Both the position numbers and the translations under genes were made by a program. Shown here piece after piece: positions 35,388 to 43,837 of a DNA stretch of 64,000 nt; positions within the stretch are counted from its first letter, which is position 1, and every line of letters starts with the position of its first letter. Origin of the DNA: Acrocarpospora phusangensis (lineage in GTDB: Bacteria; Actinomycetota; Actinomycetes; Streptosporangiales; Streptosporangiaceae); the NCBI RefSeq assembly GCF_016862995.1, contig NZ_BOOA01000010.1, positions 1-64,000 on the forward strand, given 5' to 3'. A model generated the notes under the pieces. The model saw nothing but the letters and a program-made list of their open reading frames with translations. It was not told where the DNA came from and did not search any database.

Positions 35388-36473
35388 TCAGGCGTTCCGG
35401 CTCTTCGTGTACGCCGATTCCTTGAACACGTCCCGGCGAGACGCGATCACCTGGCGGCGGATCTCCTCCCACTCCTCGGAGTTCATGGAGGTCTCCCGGC
35501 CCATCAGGGTGTTGTTAGGCCACATCTGGCCGGAGTCCGTGTACACCTTGCTGAAGATCTCGGTCGGCATGAACACCGTGCGCGAGCAGAAACCGCTCTC
35601 CTCGCGGTACCGCCGCAGCGACTCCATGTTGATCTCGGCGGCGGTGCCCATCTCGCCGTGCGCGGACGCGCGGGCCAGCAGGCGGCCCGTGTAGTCGGCG
35701 ATCATCGAGCGGCCCGCGCCGAAGTCGACCGCGCGGCCCGGGTGGTAGAGGTGGCCGCGGTTCGCCTCGACCACGTACGTGAGGTTCGAGAACGCGTGGA
35801 ACCGGGTGATGACCGACATGAGGTCCTGCGGCTCCGCCATCCACGGCTCGATCCACGCGTTCGGCCGGAGCAGGATCTCGGCGCCGTTCAGCATCAGCCC
35901 GCGGGAGATCTCCGCGTACTGGCCCTCGCCGCAGATCTGGAAGCCGATGCCGCCCAGCTCGGTCTGCGCCACCGGGAAGAACGCGTCCAGGCCGTCGCCG
36001 AACTTCTTCACGAACCAGTCGTAGACGTCGCCGGGGGCGGCGCTGCCCGCCTCGTACGACTTGCTGGTGACGACCTTGTGGTGGACCAGCGGGATCGAGC
36101 CGTCGGGGGCGATCAGGAACGCGACGCTCATCGGGCGGCCGGGGAGGTCGTCGTACTCGGTCCAGGCGTGCGCGCCGATGTAGACGCCGTGCTTCCTGGC
36201 CTTCTCGGCGAGGGCGTCGGTCTCCGGGCCGGGGATCTTGATCGACACCCCGTTCCAGCTGCCGTCGGGGTTGCGGGGCAGGCTCATGAAGCCGTACTCG
36301 GGGAAGAGCAGCAGGCGGCAGGGGGCGCCGGTGATCATCGACCAGTACGGGACCATGTGGTCGATGAGTTCGAGCCAGCGGTTGAGGTTCTTGTCCCACA
36401 GCTCCTCGATGTTCGAGGCGTAGTGCATGTTCGGCTGCATCGCGGCAACCGAGAAGTAGGTGTCATCGGACAT
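35388..36473 (-). CDS. Nitrilase-superfamily amidohydrolase
   Basis: 361 residues from the ATG at 36473 with AGGAG upstream; the longer frame to 36512 has a low-complexity, unsupported start. The Glu-Lys-Cys triad is visible: LFPEYGF near 57, VHHKVV near 130 and GFQICGEGQY near 180. The Cys-Gly-Glu context fits amidases more than true nitrilases, which have Cys-Trp-Glu. It should hydrolyse a C-N bond of an amide or carbamoyl group. The C-terminus (YTDSGQMWPNNTLMG) is long for the family. It sits 57 bases downstream of the flavin reductase. Confidence 0.87.
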   Translation of the reverse strand: MSDDTYFSVAAMQPNMHYASNIEELWDKNLNRWLELIDHMVPYWSMITGAPCRLLLFPEYGFMSLPRNPDGSWNGVSIKIPGPETDALAEKARKHGVYIGAHAWTEYDDLPGRPMSVAFLIAPDGSIPLVHHKVVTSKSYEAGSAAPGDVYDWFVKKFGDGLDAFFPVAQTELGGIGFQICGEGQYAEISRGLMLNGAEILLRPNAWIEPWMAEPQDLMSVITRFHAFSNLTYVVEANRGHLYHPGRAVDFGAGRSMIADYTGRLLARASAHGEMGTAAEINMESLRRYREESGFCSRTVFMPTEIFSKVYTDSGQMWPNNTLMGRETSMNSEEWEEIRRQVIASRRDVFKESAYTKSRNA

Positions 36474-36530
36474 GGCGGTACTCCTGTTTGTCGTTTTCGT
36501 CTTGTCAGCCACGTGGGCGAGGGCGCGCGG

Positions 36531-37100
36531 TCACCAGCCGAGGGCGGAGAGCATGCCTTTCTCGGCGGCCGCGGGCAGCAGGTGTTCGGCGAGGGTGGCG
36601 ACGTACTTCCGGTCGTGGTAGACGAGCGGTTCCGCCCCGGCGGGCCCGCCGACGACGCGGTCGACGAGGCCGATCATGATCGAGTGGGAGCCGAAGTCGA
36701 CGACGCGTTCGAGCCGGCACATCAGGGCCCCGGCGGCTCCGGCCAGCACCGGGAACTCGGCGAGGTCGGCGGCGAGGCGGGGGTCCCGGCTCAGCAGCCC
36801 GGCGGGGATCGCCTTGTCCGAGCCCGGCCGGCTGAAATGGTTGGCGATGTCGTCCTGGGCGCGTTCGAGGACGTTGATGACGAAGGTTCCGGCCCGCACG
36901 ATCGCGTCCCGGGTGCGGGCCTCCCGGTTGACGCAGATGAGCGCCGACGGGGGGTCGAGGGAGAGGGAGCAGACCGACGTGGCGGTCATTCCGGTGGCGA
37001 CTCCGCCCTGCGGGCAGGTGATCAGGTTGACCGTCGCCGCGCACTTGCTGAACAGGTCCCGCGTCTCCAGCCGTGCCGCGGGGTCACGCGGGCTGCGCAT
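36531..37100 (-). CDS. Flavin reductase (HpaC-like)
   Basis: 189 residues, FMN-binding split-barrel fold: AATVNLITCPQGG, GMTATSVCSLSLDPPSALICVNREART and AGTFVINVL are the family core. It supplies reduced FAD or FMN to the adjacent two-component monooxygenase. Its start overlaps the monooxygenase 3' end by 17 bases, so the two are translated together, as expected for a two-component pair. Confidence 0.9.
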   Translation of the reverse strand: MRSPRDPAARLETRDLFSKCAATVNLITCPQGGVATGMTATSVCSLSLDPPSALICVNREARTRDAIVRAGTFVINVLERAQDDIANHFSRPGSDKAIPAGLLSRDPRLAADLAEFPVLAGAAGALMCRLERVVDFGSHSIMIGLVDRVVGGPAGAEPLVYHDRKYVATLAEHLLPAAAEKGMLSALGW

Positions 37101-38583
37101 CGGTCTTCTCGCGAATCCGCCGCGTCAGCCGCTCGGCCAGCGCGTCGACCCGGTGCCAGTCGAAGGCCCGGCCGAGGTGGCCGTTGGTCACGTGCGGCGG
37201 GCCGGCGTAGAACATCTCGTACTGGAGGTGGCGGCTGGCGTACTCGCTGCCGATGAGGTCCCAGGCCGTGCGCATCAGCTGGTAGTGCTCCTTGGCCGCG
37301 CCGAGGTCGGCCTGGCCGGACGTCCGCAGGTACGCGTCGACGGTCTCGTCGTTGCCGAAGGCGCTGAGGTCGGCGGGCTGGCGGAACGGGTGGCCGCCGA
37401 TGAGCTCCCGCATGCGCAGGGCGAACCGGGGGAACTCCTGCGAGCTCCACGCCATCGTCGCGTACAGGACCTCGCGGTTGTTGCTCACGAAGCCGCTGGA
37501 CCACGGTTCCGGGTTGTTCTCCTGGCCCTGGATGAGGCCGTCGAGCATGCCGACGTAGAGCGCCATCCTGCGCAGTTCGTCCTGCACGCCCGGGATTCCG
37601 GAGGTGCCGATCACCTCGGTGAGGACGCGCGTGAGCCCGAGCATCGTGCCGGACTTGACCAGGAGCCGTACGTGCGCCTGGAGGTTGGCCAGGGCGTGCG
37701 CCGGGGTGCTGTTGAACGCCGCGACCGAGGCCGCGATCCCGTTGAAGGTGAACACCCGCTCCCACGGGACCTTCACGTTGTCGAAGACCAGGACCGAGTC
37801 CGTCTCGTCGAAGGTCGCCGCGAGCGGGTACTCGTAGATGTTGCGGGAGCGGCCCTCGAACGAGGTCCTGCTGATCAGCTTCAGGCCCTCGGTCGCCACG
37901 GGGACGGCGAAGGAGACCGAGTACGCCTCGTCGCCGGGCCGCAGCGGGAGGATGTTGCCGATCCAGATCTCGTCGGCGAGGACCGCGCTGGTCGCGAGCA
38001 CCTTGACGCCGTGGACGGTCACGCCCTCGCTGTCGGAGTCGACGACGCGGAGCGCGTTCGGGTTCCGGACCGGCTCCGCCGACTTGCTGCTATCATAAAT
38101 CGAGCTCAGCGAGCGCGTGCCGGACGGTGGGGCCACCGCATGCGCGACGTAGAGGTCGCGGTCGCGGACGAAACGCCAGTAGTCGAGAACGTGGTCGGGG
38201 TATCCGCCTTCGGTGAAGACGTCCACCTGTGATGCCATTCCGGTGACCGACGAGCCCACGTGGTCAGGGGTCCGGCCGAGGAGCCCGTTGCTCGTCTCCG
38301 ACACGACCTGGTGGAACTTGCGCTTGGCGACGATGTCGTCGCGGTTCCGCGGCCGGAGGAAGGTGAGACTGCACTGGTCTCCGGTCTCCTCCTCGATGTA
38401 GGTCGTCAGATGTTCGTTCTTCGGGTCGGAAACCGCGGCGTAGATGTCGCCGACGCTGTCGGCGGCGTTCCGGAACGCCTCGTGCGTCGTCACGTCGGTC
38501 ACCAACTCGCCGCCGACGTAGACGTTCCGTCCGTCGCGCAGGTCGTTGAGGTAGTCCGCCTTGGTTCGCAGTCTGCTCGCCAT
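37084..38583 (-). CDS. FADH2-dependent monooxygenase, 4-hydroxyphenylacetate 3-hydroxylase (HpaB) family
   Basis: 499 residues, full length for the family, with TAGGAA nine bases upstream of ATG. Typical segments are KADYLNDLRDGRNVYVGGE at the N-terminus, SDPKNEHLTTY, and VKVPWERVFTFNG in the flavin-binding middle domain. The family ortho-hydroxylates phenols with FADH2 supplied by HpaC; other members act on chlorophenols or indole-like alkaloids. No ring-cleavage dioxygenase is found in the window, so hydroxylation of an aromatic amine or amide derivative is more plausible than the complete Hpa pathway. It is the first gene of a nine-gene run. Confidence 0.88.
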   Translation of the reverse strand: MASRLRTKADYLNDLRDGRNVYVGGELVTDVTTHEAFRNAADSVGDIYAAVSDPKNEHLTTYIEEETGDQCSLTFLRPRNRDDIVAKRKFHQVVSETSNGLLGRTPDHVGSSVTGMASQVDVFTEGGYPDHVLDYWRFVRDRDLYVAHAVAPPSGTRSLSSIYDSSKSAEPVRNPNALRVVDSDSEGVTVHGVKVLATSAVLADEIWIGNILPLRPGDEAYSVSFAVPVATEGLKLISRTSFEGRSRNIYEYPLAATFDETDSVLVFDNVKVPWERVFTFNGIAASVAAFNSTPAHALANLQAHVRLLVKSGTMLGLTRVLTEVIGTSGIPGVQDELRRMALYVGMLDGLIQGQENNPEPWSSGFVSNNREVLYATMAWSSQEFPRFALRMRELIGGHPFRQPADLSAFGNDETVDAYLRTSGQADLGAAKEHYQLMRTAWDLIGSEYASRHLQYEMFYAGPPHVTNGHLGRAFDWHRVDALAERLTRRIREKTDAQPA

Positions 38584-38693
38584 ATGAGTGATTCCTAAAT
38601 CAGCGGAAAGCTGGAGATTTCGCGCGCGGCTGATCAGCGGGCGCCCCGTCGGGCGTCCGATTCAGTCCTTGCGCGCGGGTGGGGTGGAGTGGG
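38584..38693 (-). promoter_or_regulatory. Promoter region of the HpaB-led operon with short palindrome
   Basis: This 110-base gap follows the XRE-cupin gene and precedes the HpaB gene. It holds a perfect 10-base palindrome GCTGATCAGC (38629-38638) and a small CAGC-GGAAA-GCTG hairpin (38601-38613) about 18-55 bases before the start. The palindrome is a weak operator candidate. Confidence 0.4.
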
Positions 38694-39305
38694 TCAGAAG
38701 GTCGGTGGGGTCACGACCCAGACGGCGACGACACGATCGTCGCCGACGTTGCGGTAGGAGTGCGGCACGGTGCTCTGGAAGGTGATCGAGTCACCGGCTT
38801 CGAGGACGTAGACCTGGTTGCCCACGGTCACCTCGTGCGTGCCCTGGAGGATGATGCCGAACTCGACGCCCTCGTGGACGAAGGGCCCGTCGATCGCGTC
38901 GCTTCCCGGGGGCACCTCGACCCAGAGGGCTTCGAGCGGGCCGCGCAGCGACGGGGTGAGCAGGTGGTGCACCGCTTGCGACTCGCGCTCGTGCAGGTCG
39001 AGCGTGCGCCGCTCGCCGGCGCGCACCACCGGGGATGGGATGTCGGAGTTGTGGAGGAGGCGCCCGATCGGCACCTCGAGCGCGTGCGCCAGGTCCGCCA
39101 GCGTGTTGAAGGACGGGTTGCCGTTGCCGCGCTCGATCTGGCTGAGCAGGCCGATGCTGACGCCGGCGCGCTTGCCCAGGGCTTCGAGGGTCAGCTGGCG
39201 TTCCTTGCGGAGGGCCCGGAGTTCCGTGCCCAGCCGCTCCACCAGTTCGCGCCTGTTCGCGTTCGGTTCCGTGGCCGGGACCGGCGTCTCCTCGCTCACA
39301 GGCAC
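38694..39305 (-). CDS. XRE-cupin transcriptional regulator (PuuR-like)
   Basis: 203 residues from a GTG (a second GTG six bases on is possible). The helix-turn-helix is at about 30-75 (LEALGKRAGVSIGLLSQIERGNGNPSFNTL). The cupin at about 125-195 is HEGVEFGIILQGTHEVTVG plus LEAGDSITFQSTVPHSYRN, with metal-ligand-type His residues. PuuR-type proteins repress polyamine and amine catabolism. Its position among the amine oxidase, FAD oxidase and aldehyde dehydrogenase genes suggests that it controls this island. It has its own strong promoter. Confidence 0.88.
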   Translation of the reverse strand: MPVSEETPVPATEPNANRRELVERLGTELRALRKERQLTLEALGKRAGVSIGLLSQIERGNGNPSFNTLADLAHALEVPIGRLLHNSDIPSPVVRAGERRTLDLHERESQAVHHLLTPSLRGPLEALWVEVPPGSDAIDGPFVHEGVEFGIILQGTHEVTVGNQVYVLEAGDSITFQSTVPHSYRNVGDDRVVAVWVVTPPTF

Positions 39306-39328
39306 CTCACTCTCTCGTGTACATCTTC

Positions 39329-39357
39329 AGTACATCGAAAGAATTTCATTGTGTCAA
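39329..39357 (-). promoter_or_regulatory. Promoter of the XRE-cupin gene with direct-repeat operator candidate
   Basis: On the minus strand TTGACA (39357-39352) and TGTACT (39334-39329) are separated by 17 bases, a good -35 and weaker -10. The -10 overlaps two direct repeats, GATGTAC-TGAA-GATGTAC, which could be the regulator's own binding site. Transcription would start near 39322, giving a leader of about 17 bases. Confidence 0.55.
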
Positions 39358-39376
39358 TAGGTCGGTTTGTCGTCTT

Positions 39377-39826
39377 TTAGAAGTTCTGGCGGCCGTGGGC
39401 GTCCGCGGAGAGGATCTGGTTCAGGTAGGCCGTGTCCTGGAAGTAGACCCGGATCTCGGCGATCCGCCCGTCTTTGATCGTGTACGTCTCCGCGCCCGGC
39501 ATCACGTACTCGGTGCCGTCGAGCCCGCCCAGCCTGAGCGTGAACTCGCGGAACACCCGGTCTCCCGCGCTGACGAGGACGCCGATCTCGCTGCGCACGC
39601 GGGCCGGGTCGATCGCCGGGGCCTTCTCCACGGCGGCCTGGAGCGCGTCGAAGACACCGAGGTAGCCGTCGATGCCGGTCCAGGTGCCTCCCCAGGGGAT
39701 CATCTCGGCCTCCACGCAGATCGCGTCCTCGGTGAGATGCCGTCGCAGGGCGTCCTCGAAGCCGGGCTCACGCCGGCCGCGGAGGGACTCCAGGTAGGAG
39801 CGGACCAGATCGGTCGAAGTGGTCAT
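39377..39826 (-). CDS. SnoaL-like / NTF2-fold protein
   Basis: 149 residues. The NTF2-like cone fold is indicated by the first helix LVRSYLESLRGRREPGFEDALRRHLTEDAI, TGIDGYLGVFDAL, and the strands FREFTLRLGGLDGTEYV and GRIAEIRVYFQD. Family members bind small hydrophobic ligands, and some catalyse cyclisation, isomerisation or dehydration. It lies 30 bases downstream of the PuuB-like oxidase and is probably in that operon. It is likely an enzyme or binding partner for an intermediate. Confidence 0.75.
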   Translation of the reverse strand: MTTSTDLVRSYLESLRGRREPGFEDALRRHLTEDAICVEAEMIPWGGTWTGIDGYLGVFDALQAAVEKAPAIDPARVRSEIGVLVSAGDRVFREFTLRLGGLDGTEYVMPGAETYTIKDGRIAEIRVYFQDTAYLNQILSADAHGRQNF

Positions 39827-39856
39827 GAAGTTCCTTTCTTCAATGGTGGTCGGGCG

Positions 39857-41239
39857 CTAGCGCCCGGTGACGAACGCGCCGATCCGGCTGAGCCGGCTCG
39901 GCCGTTCCGTTCCTGCCTGCTCGCGGCGGTCGGCGGCGCGGTACAGCTTCGTCATGGCGTTGACGCCGACCCAGCGCAGCGGTTCGGGCTCCCAGCGGCG
40001 GGTGGGCCGATTGACCCACGGCAGTTCCGTGAGGTCGCTCTTGCGGCCTCTGACCAGGTCGGCGAGGGTGCGGCCGGCCAGGTTGGTAGTGCTGACGCCG
40101 CTGCCGACGTACCCGCCCGCGCTGGCCAGGCCGGTCGCGGGGTCGAAGTTGACCGACGGGGTCCAGTCGCGCGGGATCGCGAGCACGCCGCACCACGAGT
40201 CCGTGATACCGAGGTCGCGCAGCTGCGGGAACCAGTTCGTGACCGCCTCGAAGAGGTGGCGGCGCGCGGCCTCGGTGGTGCGGCCGTCGTGGTCCAGGGC
40301 GGAGCCGTACCCGTATTTGGGGAGAATGCCGCGGGCGCCCATCACGATCCGCCAGTCGGCCGTGAGCTGCGCCGCCGCGTACGCGTTGGCGCCGTCGGCG
40401 ATCAGCTCCGCGCCGGACCAGCCGATCTCGGCCCGCCGGGACTCCGGGATCGGGTCGGTCAGGATGACCGTCGACTGCATGGGCAGCACGTCCCGCCGAT
40501 GCCCCGGCAGGTTCACCAGGTACGCCTCCACGCTGCGGATGACGACGGGCGCGCGGACGGCGCCCCGTGAGGTCACCACGCGTCCGGGTTCGATGCGCAG
40601 GGCTTCGGTGTCCTCGTGGACGCGTACGCCGCGGCGGCGCACGACCTCCAGGAGGCCGCGGACCAGTTTGGCGGGCTGCACGCGTGCGCCGTACTCGTTG
40701 CGGTAGCCGCCGAGGACGCCGTGGACGCGGACGCGTTCGGCGACCTCCTCGCCGGAGAGCCAGGAGTAGCCGGCGTCGACGCCCCAGGAGCGCCGCTTCT
40801 CGAAGTAGGCGCGGACGCGTACCAGCTGGGCGGGGTTCTGGGCGAACCTGATGATTCCCCCGTGGTGCAGGCCGGCGTCGACGCCTTCGTCGCGGAGGGT
40901 GCGGACGACGAGGTCGAACGTCTCGTTCATCGCGTGGTGCATGGCGACGACCCCGGCCCGGCCGCCGCGCCGCGCCATGTCCTCGAGCTTTCCGTCGAAC
41001 TCGGAGCTGAGCCATCCGGCGTTGCGTCCGGAGGCGCCGTACCCGGCCATGCGCTTCTCGATCACGGCGATCCGGGCGTCCGGCTCGGCGACGGACAGGT
41101 AGTACGCCGTCCAGAGGCCGGTCAGCCCGGCCCCGACGACGCAGAAGTCGGCTTCTCGGTCACCCTCCAGCGGATCGGAGGGCGAGGCTCCCGCCTCGTG
41201 GAGCCAGTAGGAGGGCACGTCCTCACGACGTAGTTCCAT
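39857..41239 (-). CDS. FAD-dependent amine oxidase, PuuB/DAO-like
   Basis: 460 residues from the ATG at 41239, following GGAAAGGG; a longer open frame to 41284 is not supported. The N-terminal dinucleotide fold is FCVVGAGLTGLWTAYYLS, then GASGRNAGWLSSEF, a segment typical of gamma-glutamylputrescine oxidase PuuB and related DAO-family enzymes. The C-terminus has VGSGVSTTNLAGRTLADLV. It is expected to oxidise a primary or secondary amine to imine or aldehyde plus H2O2. It is downstream of the Dpp-amine oxidase operon and upstream of the SnoaL-like gene. Confidence 0.88.
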   Translation of the reverse strand: MELRREDVPSYWLHEAGASPSDPLEGDREADFCVVGAGLTGLWTAYYLSVAEPDARIAVIEKRMAGYGASGRNAGWLSSEFDGKLEDMARRGGRAGVVAMHHAMNETFDLVVRTLRDEGVDAGLHHGGIIRFAQNPAQLVRVRAYFEKRRSWGVDAGYSWLSGEEVAERVRVHGVLGGYRNEYGARVQPAKLVRGLLEVVRRRGVRVHEDTEALRIEPGRVVTSRGAVRAPVVIRSVEAYLVNLPGHRRDVLPMQSTVILTDPIPESRRAEIGWSGAELIADGANAYAAAQLTADWRIVMGARGILPKYGYGSALDHDGRTTEAARRHLFEAVTNWFPQLRDLGITDSWCGVLAIPRDWTPSVNFDPATGLASAGGYVGSGVSTTNLAGRTLADLVRGRKSDLTELPWVNRPTRRWEPEPLRWVGVNAMTKLYRAADRREQAGTERPSRLSRIGAFVTGR

Positions 41240-41252
41240 GGATGCCCTTTCC

Positions 41253-41284
41253 GTGACGGCGGCAGGGCCAGGCGGCGCCGTCAC
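41253..41284 (-). promoter_or_regulatory. Hairpin between the microprotein and the PuuB-like oxidase
   Basis: Arms GTGACGGC and GCCGTCAC flank a GC-rich 16-base loop. The arms begin 14 bases upstream of the oxidase start and would enclose the spacer before its ribosome site, so the structure could act on translation as well as transcription. Confidence 0.4.
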
Positions 41285-41312
41285 CTGTGTCGGTTCTTCG
41301 ATATGACGGCAG

Positions 41313-41329
41313 GGTGAGCCGTGCTCACC
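41313..41329 (-). terminator. Hairpin at the microprotein stop codon
   Basis: GGTGAGC-CGT-GCTCACC, perfect 7-base arms, overlaps the stop codon of the 46-residue gene (41325-41327). It is a candidate weak terminator at the end of the importer-amine oxidase operon. Confidence 0.45.
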
Positions 41330-41465
41330 TCGGCGAGCGCATGCTCATGCAGCGGAAGCAGAACGGCGGCCTGCCGTCGTGGCGGCACGCCTTCTCCTCG
41401 GCGATGGCCTGCTCCCGCCAGCGCAGGAACATCCGGATCATGCGGCGGATCAGACGGGGGATCAT
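41325..41465 (-). CDS. 46-residue Cys/His microprotein coupled to the amine oxidase
   Basis: The ATG at 41465 overlaps the amine oxidase stop (ATGA), and the frame runs 47 codons to TGA. The first half is basic and amphipathic (MIPRLIRRMIRMFLRWRE). The second half carries C-x-H at residues 27-29 and C-x-x-C at 36-39, a possible single zinc site. The coupling, the codon choice and the motif all argue for a real gene. It could be a small accessory or metal-binding partner of the oxidase. No family is recognised, and it is below the size that automatic annotation usually reports. Confidence 0.6.
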   Translation of the reverse strand: MIPRLIRRMIRMFLRWREQAIAEEKACRHDGRPPFCFRCMSMRSPR

Positions 41466-42838
41466 CGGCGCGCTCGCCGGCAGATCTCCTCGACGGCGCG
41501 CTTCCCGGACGAGACGGCGCCGTCCATGTAGCAGATCCAGGCGGTCGCCGTCTCCGCGCCGGCCCAGTGCACGCGTCCCTCGGGCTCGCGGATGTGCCGT
41601 CCGAGGCTGGACCAGGTGCCGGGCGCCATCAGGATCTGGTGCGCGCCGCGCGACCAGGTCTCGGCGGTCCAGTCGACTTCGATGATCTCCAGAGGCGCGG
41701 CGGCCTCCGCGCCGAACGCCAGCACGAGCTGGTCGATGACGGTCCGGCGGCGCTCGAACTCCGTCAGGCGCCGGAAGGCCGTCGCCCGAGCCGCCTCCAC
41801 GAATCCGACGATGACCCCGAGGTCGCTGTCGCGCGGGGCGTTGTCGAAGGTGAGGGCCAGGGCCGAGCCCGGCGACCGGAGTTCGCCCGACAGTCCCTGC
41901 TCGCGCCAGAACGGCCGCTCGTACACGACGTGGATCTTGATCGTGTTGGTCATGGCGGCGCGCTGCATGAACTGGTCGCGGCCCGGCGAGAGCGCGGGAG
42001 TGAACCTGATGCGGGAGGTGAGCGCGGGCGGGACCGCCACGACCGCGTACGCGGCCCGCGCCTCGACGCCGTCCGCGGACACCGTGACGCCGTCCGCGTC
42101 CTGGGCCACGGCCCGTACGGGCGCGCCGAGCACGACCGCGTCCCCGAGTTCACGGGCCATGGCGAGGGCGATCCGCTGCGATCCGCCGACGATGCGGTCC
42201 TGCTGCGCGGCTCCCTCGACCCCGGTCATCCGCTCCACCCGCCCACCGGCGGCGGCGATGCCGGCGACGATGTGCAGGAGGGAGACCTCCCAGACGTCGC
42301 ACGCCCAGATCCCGGCCAGGAAGCCGGTGAAGAACTCCCGCGCGGCCGCGGTCGCGCAGGTCGTGGTGAGCCAGTTCTCGAAGGTGATCTTGTCGATCTC
42401 CTCCCCGGTCCGGCCCTTCCAGGGCGTCTGGGGGTCGATCTTGGCGGCGAGCCGTTCGAGCGCCGCGACGGCCTGGTTGATATCGGAACGTTCCTCGTCG
42501 GTCCAGGGGTCCTCGTCCTGCGCGAACCGGCGTACCTCGTCGCCGACGAGCCGCATGCTGTCCCCCGACATGAACGTCGGATAGGTCTCCAGGCCCAGCT
42601 CGCGGACCAGGGCGTTCACGTGGAGCTGGTCGGGCCCGATCCACTGCCCGCCGCCCTCGACCGCCCGCCCGTCGGGGAGTTCCCGGTTCCAGGTCTTGCC
42701 GCCCACGCGGTCGCGGGCTTCGAGGACGAGGACGCTCATTCCCTTCGCGCGGGCCGCCCGGGCGGCGGACAGACCGGCGAGGCCGGCGCCGACGACGACG
42801 ACATCCACTGTGTGCTGCTGCATCGCGTACTTCCTCAT
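41462..42838 (-). CDS. Flavin monoamine oxidase
   Basis: 458 residues. The N-terminal FAD motif is VVVVGAGLAGLSAARAAR followed by LEARDRVGGKTW, and the substrate region has GGQWIGP. The C-terminal flavin loop GRVHWAGAETATAWICYMDGAVSSGKRAVEEI is the amine oxidase/putrescine oxidase type. It should convert a primary amine to an aldehyde with H2O2. The start (ATG 42838) overlaps the permease stop by 4 bases, so it is made with the importer; the aldehyde would feed the PuuC-like dehydrogenase. A 46-residue gene overlaps its 3' end. Confidence 0.9.
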   Translation of the reverse strand: MRKYAMQQHTVDVVVVGAGLAGLSAARAARAKGMSVLVLEARDRVGGKTWNRELPDGRAVEGGGQWIGPDQLHVNALVRELGLETYPTFMSGDSMRLVGDEVRRFAQDEDPWTDEERSDINQAVAALERLAAKIDPQTPWKGRTGEEIDKITFENWLTTTCATAAAREFFTGFLAGIWACDVWEVSLLHIVAGIAAAGGRVERMTGVEGAAQQDRIVGGSQRIALAMARELGDAVVLGAPVRAVAQDADGVTVSADGVEARAAYAVVAVPPALTSRIRFTPALSPGRDQFMQRAAMTNTIKIHVVYERPFWREQGLSGELRSPGSALALTFDNAPRDSDLGVIVGFVEAARATAFRRLTEFERRRTVIDQLVLAFGAEAAAPLEIIEVDWTAETWSRGAHQILMAPGTWSSLGRHIREPEGRVHWAGAETATAWICYMDGAVSSGKRAVEEICRRARR

Positions 42839-43836
42839 TTACTGGTGGCGTCGAGGCTGATCCGCGGATCGGCGAAGGTCTGCAGGACGTCCACGGCGGC
42901 GTTGAGGGTGATGAAGATCGCTCCGAACACGACGGCGACGGCGGTGATGGCCGGCACGTCCGTCGTCCGGATGGAGATCGACAGGTAGTTGCCGACGCCG
43001 GGCCAGGCGAAGATCTTCTCGACGATGGCCACGGTGCCGAGCATCACGCCGAACATGAGGCCCGTCATGGCCAGCGCCGAGTTCAGGCAGTTGCGCAGGG
43101 CGTGCTTGAAGACGATGCCCGTCCAGGACAGCCCCTTCAGCCGGGCCGTCTTGACGTAGTCGGCGTTCAGGACGGTGGTCAGCGCGCTGCCGAAAGCCCG
43201 GCCGATGCCCACCGACGGGCCCGCGCCGAGCGCGATCGCGGGCATGATCAGGTGCGTGAGCGAGTTCCAGAACTCGTCGAACCGCCCGTGCAGGAGGGTG
43301 TCGATCGTGAGGAACCCGGTCGGCCCGTCCGGCCCGGTCCCGAACCCCGAGCCCGGCAGCCAGCCCAGCGCGTCGTAGAAGACGAGCAGGAAGACCAGGC
43401 CGAGCAGGAAGATCGGGATGGAGGCGCCGGTCAGCATGAGCGCGCGGACGGCCGACACGAGCAGCCCGCGATGCGCGGTGAGCAACCCCAGGATCAGGCC
43501 CGCCAGTACGGCGAACACCGCCGCCGCCACGAGCAGCTGGAGGGTCGCCGGCAGGGTGGACGCGATGTCCGAGGCGACCGGCTGCTTCGTCCGGTACGAG
43601 ATCTGGAAGTCGCCCCGCGCCACGTCCCCGAGGTAGCCCGCCAGCCGTACGACGAACGGGCGGTCGAGACCGAGCTCCTCGCGGGCGTGGGCGAGTGCCT
43701 CCGGCGTGGCCCGGTCGCCCACCATCGCGCGCGCGGGATCCGCCGGGCTCAGCTGCTGGAGGGCGAAGATCGCCGCCACCATGAGCAGCAGGACGACGAT
43801 CGCGGTGGCGATCCGGCGGACAAGGAACCGAGCCAT
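42835..43836 (-). CDS. Dpp/Opp-type ABC transporter permease (DppB-like)
   Basis: 333 residues with about six membrane helices. It starts RFLVRRIATAIVVLLLMVAAIFALQQLSPADPAR, the classic DppB/OppB N-terminus, and has the EAA loop around the ARLKGLSWTGIVFKHALRN segment. It is inner-membrane and pairs with the DppC-like gene whose stop lies 1 base before this start. It overlaps the amine oxidase by 4 bases. It imports a peptide, opine or similar solute. Confidence 0.92.
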   Translation of the reverse strand: MARFLVRRIATAIVVLLLMVAAIFALQQLSPADPARAMVGDRATPEALAHAREELGLDRPFVVRLAGYLGDVARGDFQISYRTKQPVASDIASTLPATLQLLVAAAVFAVLAGLILGLLTAHRGLLVSAVRALMLTGASIPIFLLGLVFLLVFYDALGWLPGSGFGTGPDGPTGFLTIDTLLHGRFDEFWNSLTHLIMPAIALGAGPSVGIGRAFGSALTTVLNADYVKTARLKGLSWTGIVFKHALRNCLNSALAMTGLMFGVMLGTVAIVEKIFAWPGVGNYLSISIRTTDVPAITAVAVVFGAIFITLNAAVDVLQTFADPRISLDATSK

Positions 43837-43837
43837 G

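Noticed and set aside
34383-37256. Long plus-strand open frame opposite the catabolic run
   Set aside because: It is antisense to clearly homologous genes (SDR, DUF3830, nitrilase, flavin reductase), has Arg/Pro/Gly-rich composition and no domain; it is a high-GC shadow frame.
38085-38105. Short AT-rich patch with rare codons inside the HpaB-like gene
   Set aside because: About 15 bases only, and the protein is continuous and normal in length across it; no evidence of an insertion or promoter.
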